Part shown: in pieces, positions 13,274-15,189 of the stretch | How positions within the stretch are numbered: position 1 is the stretch's first letter | Layout of the letters: each line of letters opens with the position of its first letter | NCBI RefSeq assembly: GCF_014904065.1 | Contig: NZ_JACXJG010000032.1 | Location: 1,962-17,150 of the forward strand | Length of the DNA: 15,189 nucleotides | From: Gulosibacter sediminis | GTDB taxonomy: Bacteria > Actinomycetota > Actinomycetes > Actinomycetales > Microbacteriaceae | Direction: 5' to 3' | Translations under genes and position numbers: made by a program | Notes under the pieces: model-generated | Seen by the model: the letters and a program-made list of their open reading frames with translations, nothing else | Told to the model about the DNA's origin: nothing | Databases searched by the model: none

Positions 13274-14080
13274 ATGTCAGAGGCAATTGCATGCGCAGTG
13301 AGTCAGTTCGCACCAACCCTCGACACGTCGAAGAATCTGCGCTTGCTTCGCGACCATCTCGCAATCGCGACCGACCGCGGCGCACGCATGTTCGTCGCAC
13401 CCGAATACAGTTCGGGCTTCGACCGCGATTACGGCGACTGGATGCACTCGGTCGCGCAACCGCTCGACGGCGAGTTCGCGACGGCGCTCGGCCAGCTGGC
13501 GGCAGAGTTCGGCGTCACCCTCGTGGCCGGGATGCTCGAGCAGGTCGGCGATGGCGTCGCGAACACGCTCGTCGCGTTCGGTGACACCGGTGAACTGCTC
13601 GCGGCGTACCGCAAGGTGCACCTCTATGACGCGTTCGCTGGACGCGAGAGCGAGTGGCTGACCGCCGGCGACCCGAGCGAGCAACCGGCAGTGTTTGAGG
13701 CGTACGGTCTCACGATCGGTCTGCAGACCTGCTACGACCTGCGTTTCCCGGAGTCGAGCCGTCGCCTCGTTGATGCGGGCGCTGACGTGCTCGCGGTGCC
13801 AGCCGAGTGGGTGCGCGGCCCGCTCAAGGAACACCACTGGCGAGCGCTGCTCAGCGCGCGAGCGATCGAGAACGTCGCCTACGTCGTGGCGGCCGACCAC
13901 CCGGCACCGATCGGTGTTGGTGGCAGCAGTGTCGTTGACCCTCGCGGCGTCACCATCGCGACGCTCGGCACCGACACCGGTGTGGCGATGGCCTGGCTGG
14001 ATCCGGCAGAGGTCGCCGCAGCCCGAGATCAAAACCCAGCGTTACGTCTTCGTAAGTACACGGTGCGCGCGTCCGACTAA
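13274..14080 (+). CDS. Carbon-nitrogen hydrolase (nitrilase superfamily amidase)
   Basis: Encodes 268 aa. The superfamily's catalytic triad is complete: E44 in VAPEYSSGF, K114 in YRKVHLYDAF, and C153 in LQTCYDLRFPE. The LRFPE sequence and the overall length of about 265-280 match the Nit2/omega-amidase or deaminated-glutathione amidase branch rather than true nitrilases. These enzymes hydrolyse small amides such as 2-oxoglutaramate or deaminated thiol peptides; in an actinobacterium lacking glutathione the substrate is uncertain. It is cytoplasmic. The next plus-strand gene begins about 33 bases after its stop. It is divergent from the acidic protein gene. Confidence 0.88.
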   Translation: MSEAIACAVSQFAPTLDTSKNLRLLRDHLAIATDRGARMFVAPEYSSGFDRDYGDWMHSVAQPLDGEFATALGQLAAEFGVTLVAGMLEQVGDGVANTLVAFGDTGELLAAYRKVHLYDAFAGRESEWLTAGDPSEQPAVFEAYGLTIGLQTCYDLRFPESSRRLVDAGADVLAVPAEWVRGPLKEHHWRALLSARAIENVAYVVAADHPAPIGVGGSSVVDPRGVTIATLGTDTGVAMAWLDPAEVAAARDQNPALRLRKYTVRASD

Positions 14081-14100
14081 GTTGGCTGTGGGGGGATTGC

Positions 14101-14113
14101 TAGCTTGGAAGAT
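14101..14113 (+). promoter_or_regulatory. -10 hexamer TAGCTT before the exporter ATPase
   Basis: TAGCTT at 14101-14106 lies 7 bases before GTG 14114, with no ribosome site of normal spacing, again suggesting a leaderless start. No -35 is clear. Confidence 0.3.
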
Positions 14114-15004
14114 GTGACGAAAACAGACGAACAGGGAGAGCGCGGGGAAAACCGCGATCTCGGCCTCGGCAAGAAGACGGCTGAGGGCCTGTCGACCATG
14201 ACGCCGATGGCGCGTCAGACCGAGGCAGCGCCGCGAACGCACGGTGGTGAGGCCCTCTACCTCGCCGAATTGACGAAGAAGTTTGGTCGACACACCGCGG
14301 TCGATCACCTGAGCTTCGCCATTCCGCAGGGCTCCTTCTCGGCCATTGTTGGGCCGAACGGTGCCGGCAAGACCACAACGCTCTCGATGATTGCCGGTCT
14401 GCTTCCGCCGAGCCATGGCACGGTTGAAGTGTTCGGCATCGACGCGTGGCGTGACCGCGCGAAGGCACAGCAACTCATCGGCATTCTGCCCGACCGCCTG
14501 CGCATGTTCGACCAGCTCACCGGCGCACAGTTCTTGTCGTATGTCGGCGCAGTGCGCGGCGTCAAGGGTGAGACGCTGCGCGAGCGCATGGAATACCTCC
14601 TCGACGACTTCGGCCTGCGTGACGAGGCGAATCGATTGGTTGTCGACTATTCACTCGGTCTGCGGAAGAAGCTCGCGCTCGCCGCGACGCTTATTCACGC
14701 GCCGAAGCTGCTGGTGCTCGACGAGCCGTTCGAGGCGATCGACCCGGTGTCGGCCGGCACGTTCATCGACGTGCTCAACAGCTATGTGAACCGCGGCGGC
14801 ACGGTCGTGCTCTCGAGCCACTCGATGGACCTCGTGCAGCGAGTCTGCGATCACGTCGCCGTCATTGCCAAGGGCGAGCTGCTGGCTGAGGGCACCGTCG
14901 ACGACGTTCGCGGCAATGTCTCGCTCGAAGAACGATTCCGCGACCTCGTTCGTGGCCCGGGGCAGACGGAGGGGCTGGATTGGCTCGAAATCTCCTTCGG
15001 GTGA
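14114..15004 (+). CDS. ABC-2-type exporter ATPase
   Basis: Encodes 296 aa from GTG 14114. The start is uncertain: TTG 14105 would lie inside the -10 hexamer and ATG 14198 gives a shorter form with GAGGG 10 bases upstream. A disordered, charged N-terminal stretch of about 45 residues precedes the nucleotide-binding domain. Walker A is GPNGAGKT (80-87). The Q-loop position reads IGILPDRL, with Asp in place of Gln. The signature is YSLGLRKK (179-186) rather than LSGGQ, as in many actinobacterial ABC-2-type ATPases; Walker B is LLVLDEP (199-205) and the switch histidine is in SSHSM (H236). It drives export or membrane extraction with the permease that follows, whose GTG overlaps the TGA. The substrate is unknown. 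Confidence 0.88.
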   Translation: MTKTDEQGERGENRDLGLGKKTAEGLSTMTPMARQTEAAPRTHGGEALYLAELTKKFGRHTAVDHLSFAIPQGSFSAIVGPNGAGKTTTLSMIAGLLPPSHGTVEVFGIDAWRDRAKAQQLIGILPDRLRMFDQLTGAQFLSYVGAVRGVKGETLRERMEYLLDDFGLRDEANRLVVDYSLGLRKKLALAATLIHAPKLLVLDEPFEAIDPVSAGTFIDVLNSYVNRGGTVVLSSHSMDLVQRVCDHVAVIAKGELLAEGTVDDVRGNVSLEERFRDLVRGPGQTEGLDWLEISFG

Positions 15005-15189
15005 GCTGGGGGAGCGTCGCCGCGTCCCTGCGCCCCCGCGCGCAAATCGGGGCCTCTACGCTTTGGATGCTCCTGCTCACGATTGTCGGTGCGCTCAGTG
15101 CCGGCGCGCTCATTCACAGCGGCACCGCTGGCAGCGATGCCGCGGCGCTGCTGTGGACCCCGCTGCTGGTGCTGCTCGTGCCGATCGCG
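15001..15189 (+). CDS. Exporter permease, N-terminal part (cut by window edge)
   Basis: A new frame starts at GTG 15001, overlapping the ATPase stop (GTGA), and remains open to the end of the window (63 codons). The translation starts (M)SWGSVAASLRPRAQIG and has membrane-helix stretches LWMLLLTIVGALSAGALIH and LLWTPLLVLLVPIA. It is the expected ABC-2-type partner of the upstream ATPase. Only the first two helices can be seen, so the family is inferred mainly from the coupled position. Confidence 0.75.
   Translation, partial: MSWGSVAASLRPRAQIGASTLWMLLLTIVGALSAGALIHSGTAGSDAAALLWTPLLVLLVPIA

Noticed and set aside
1-15189. Insertion sequences, phage genes, CRISPR arrays, tRNA or rRNA genes
   Set aside because: No transposase, integrase, spaced direct repeats, cloverleaf-like sequence or rRNA segment was recognised anywhere in the window.

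Overview
The window is 15.2 kb of GC-rich, densely coding chromosome from an actinobacterium. The mycothiol-dependent formaldehyde dehydrogenase gene (3422-4519) points to Actinomycetes. The overall style (short intergenic gaps, leaderless-looking starts with a TAGGCT-type -10, a CsbD-family stress gene) fits Micrococcales and most likely Microbacteriaceae, but the genus cannot be read from this sequence. No rRNA, tRNA, CRISPR array, insertion sequence or phage gene is visible. The longest stretch without a gene is about 170 bases, so this looks like core or lightly accessory chromosome.

Left part (1-5190): a suppressor-of-fused-like gene is split by an apparent frameshift. It converges on a three-helix membrane protein gene. 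Upstream of that on the minus strand is a fusion of a GNAT acetyltransferase to a p97/FtsH-type AAA ATPase. Two small stress-type proteins (47 and 65 aa, the second CsbD family) follow on the plus strand and end at a strong hairpin. Then comes a translationally coupled pair, S-(hydroxymethyl)mycothiol dehydrogenase and a metallo-beta-lactamase-fold hydrolase, a plausible formaldehyde-detoxification unit that ends at a perfect 16-bp hairpin.

Middle (5190-9870): five minus-strand genes. From upstream to downstream they are a Lrp/AsnC regulator, an alpha/beta hydrolase (zero-base junction), a hydrophobic conserved protein, a MarR regulator, and an orphan thiamine-diphosphate enzyme of the acetolactate-synthase superfamily. 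A perfect 16+4+16 palindrome sits directly upstream of marR, over its likely leaderless promoter, and is the best regulatory site in the window. A further set of inverted half-sites lies between marR and the thiamine-diphosphate enzyme.

Right part (9870-15189): divergent from the AsnC gene lies a three-gene ABC importer (lipoprotein, permease, ATPase) of the ABC_sub_bind/TrpXYZ-like type. It has an internal hairpin after the lipoprotein gene and a strong terminator at the end. A very acidic small protein converges on that terminator. Divergent from it are a nitrilase-superfamily amidase and then an ABC-2-type exporter (ATPase plus the start of a permease cut by the window edge).

No entirely new multigene system is evident. 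The items most worth a second look are the GNAT-AAA fusion, the MarR palindrome with its leaderless promoter, the orphan thiamine-diphosphate enzyme behind marR, and the frameshifted SUFU-like gene.
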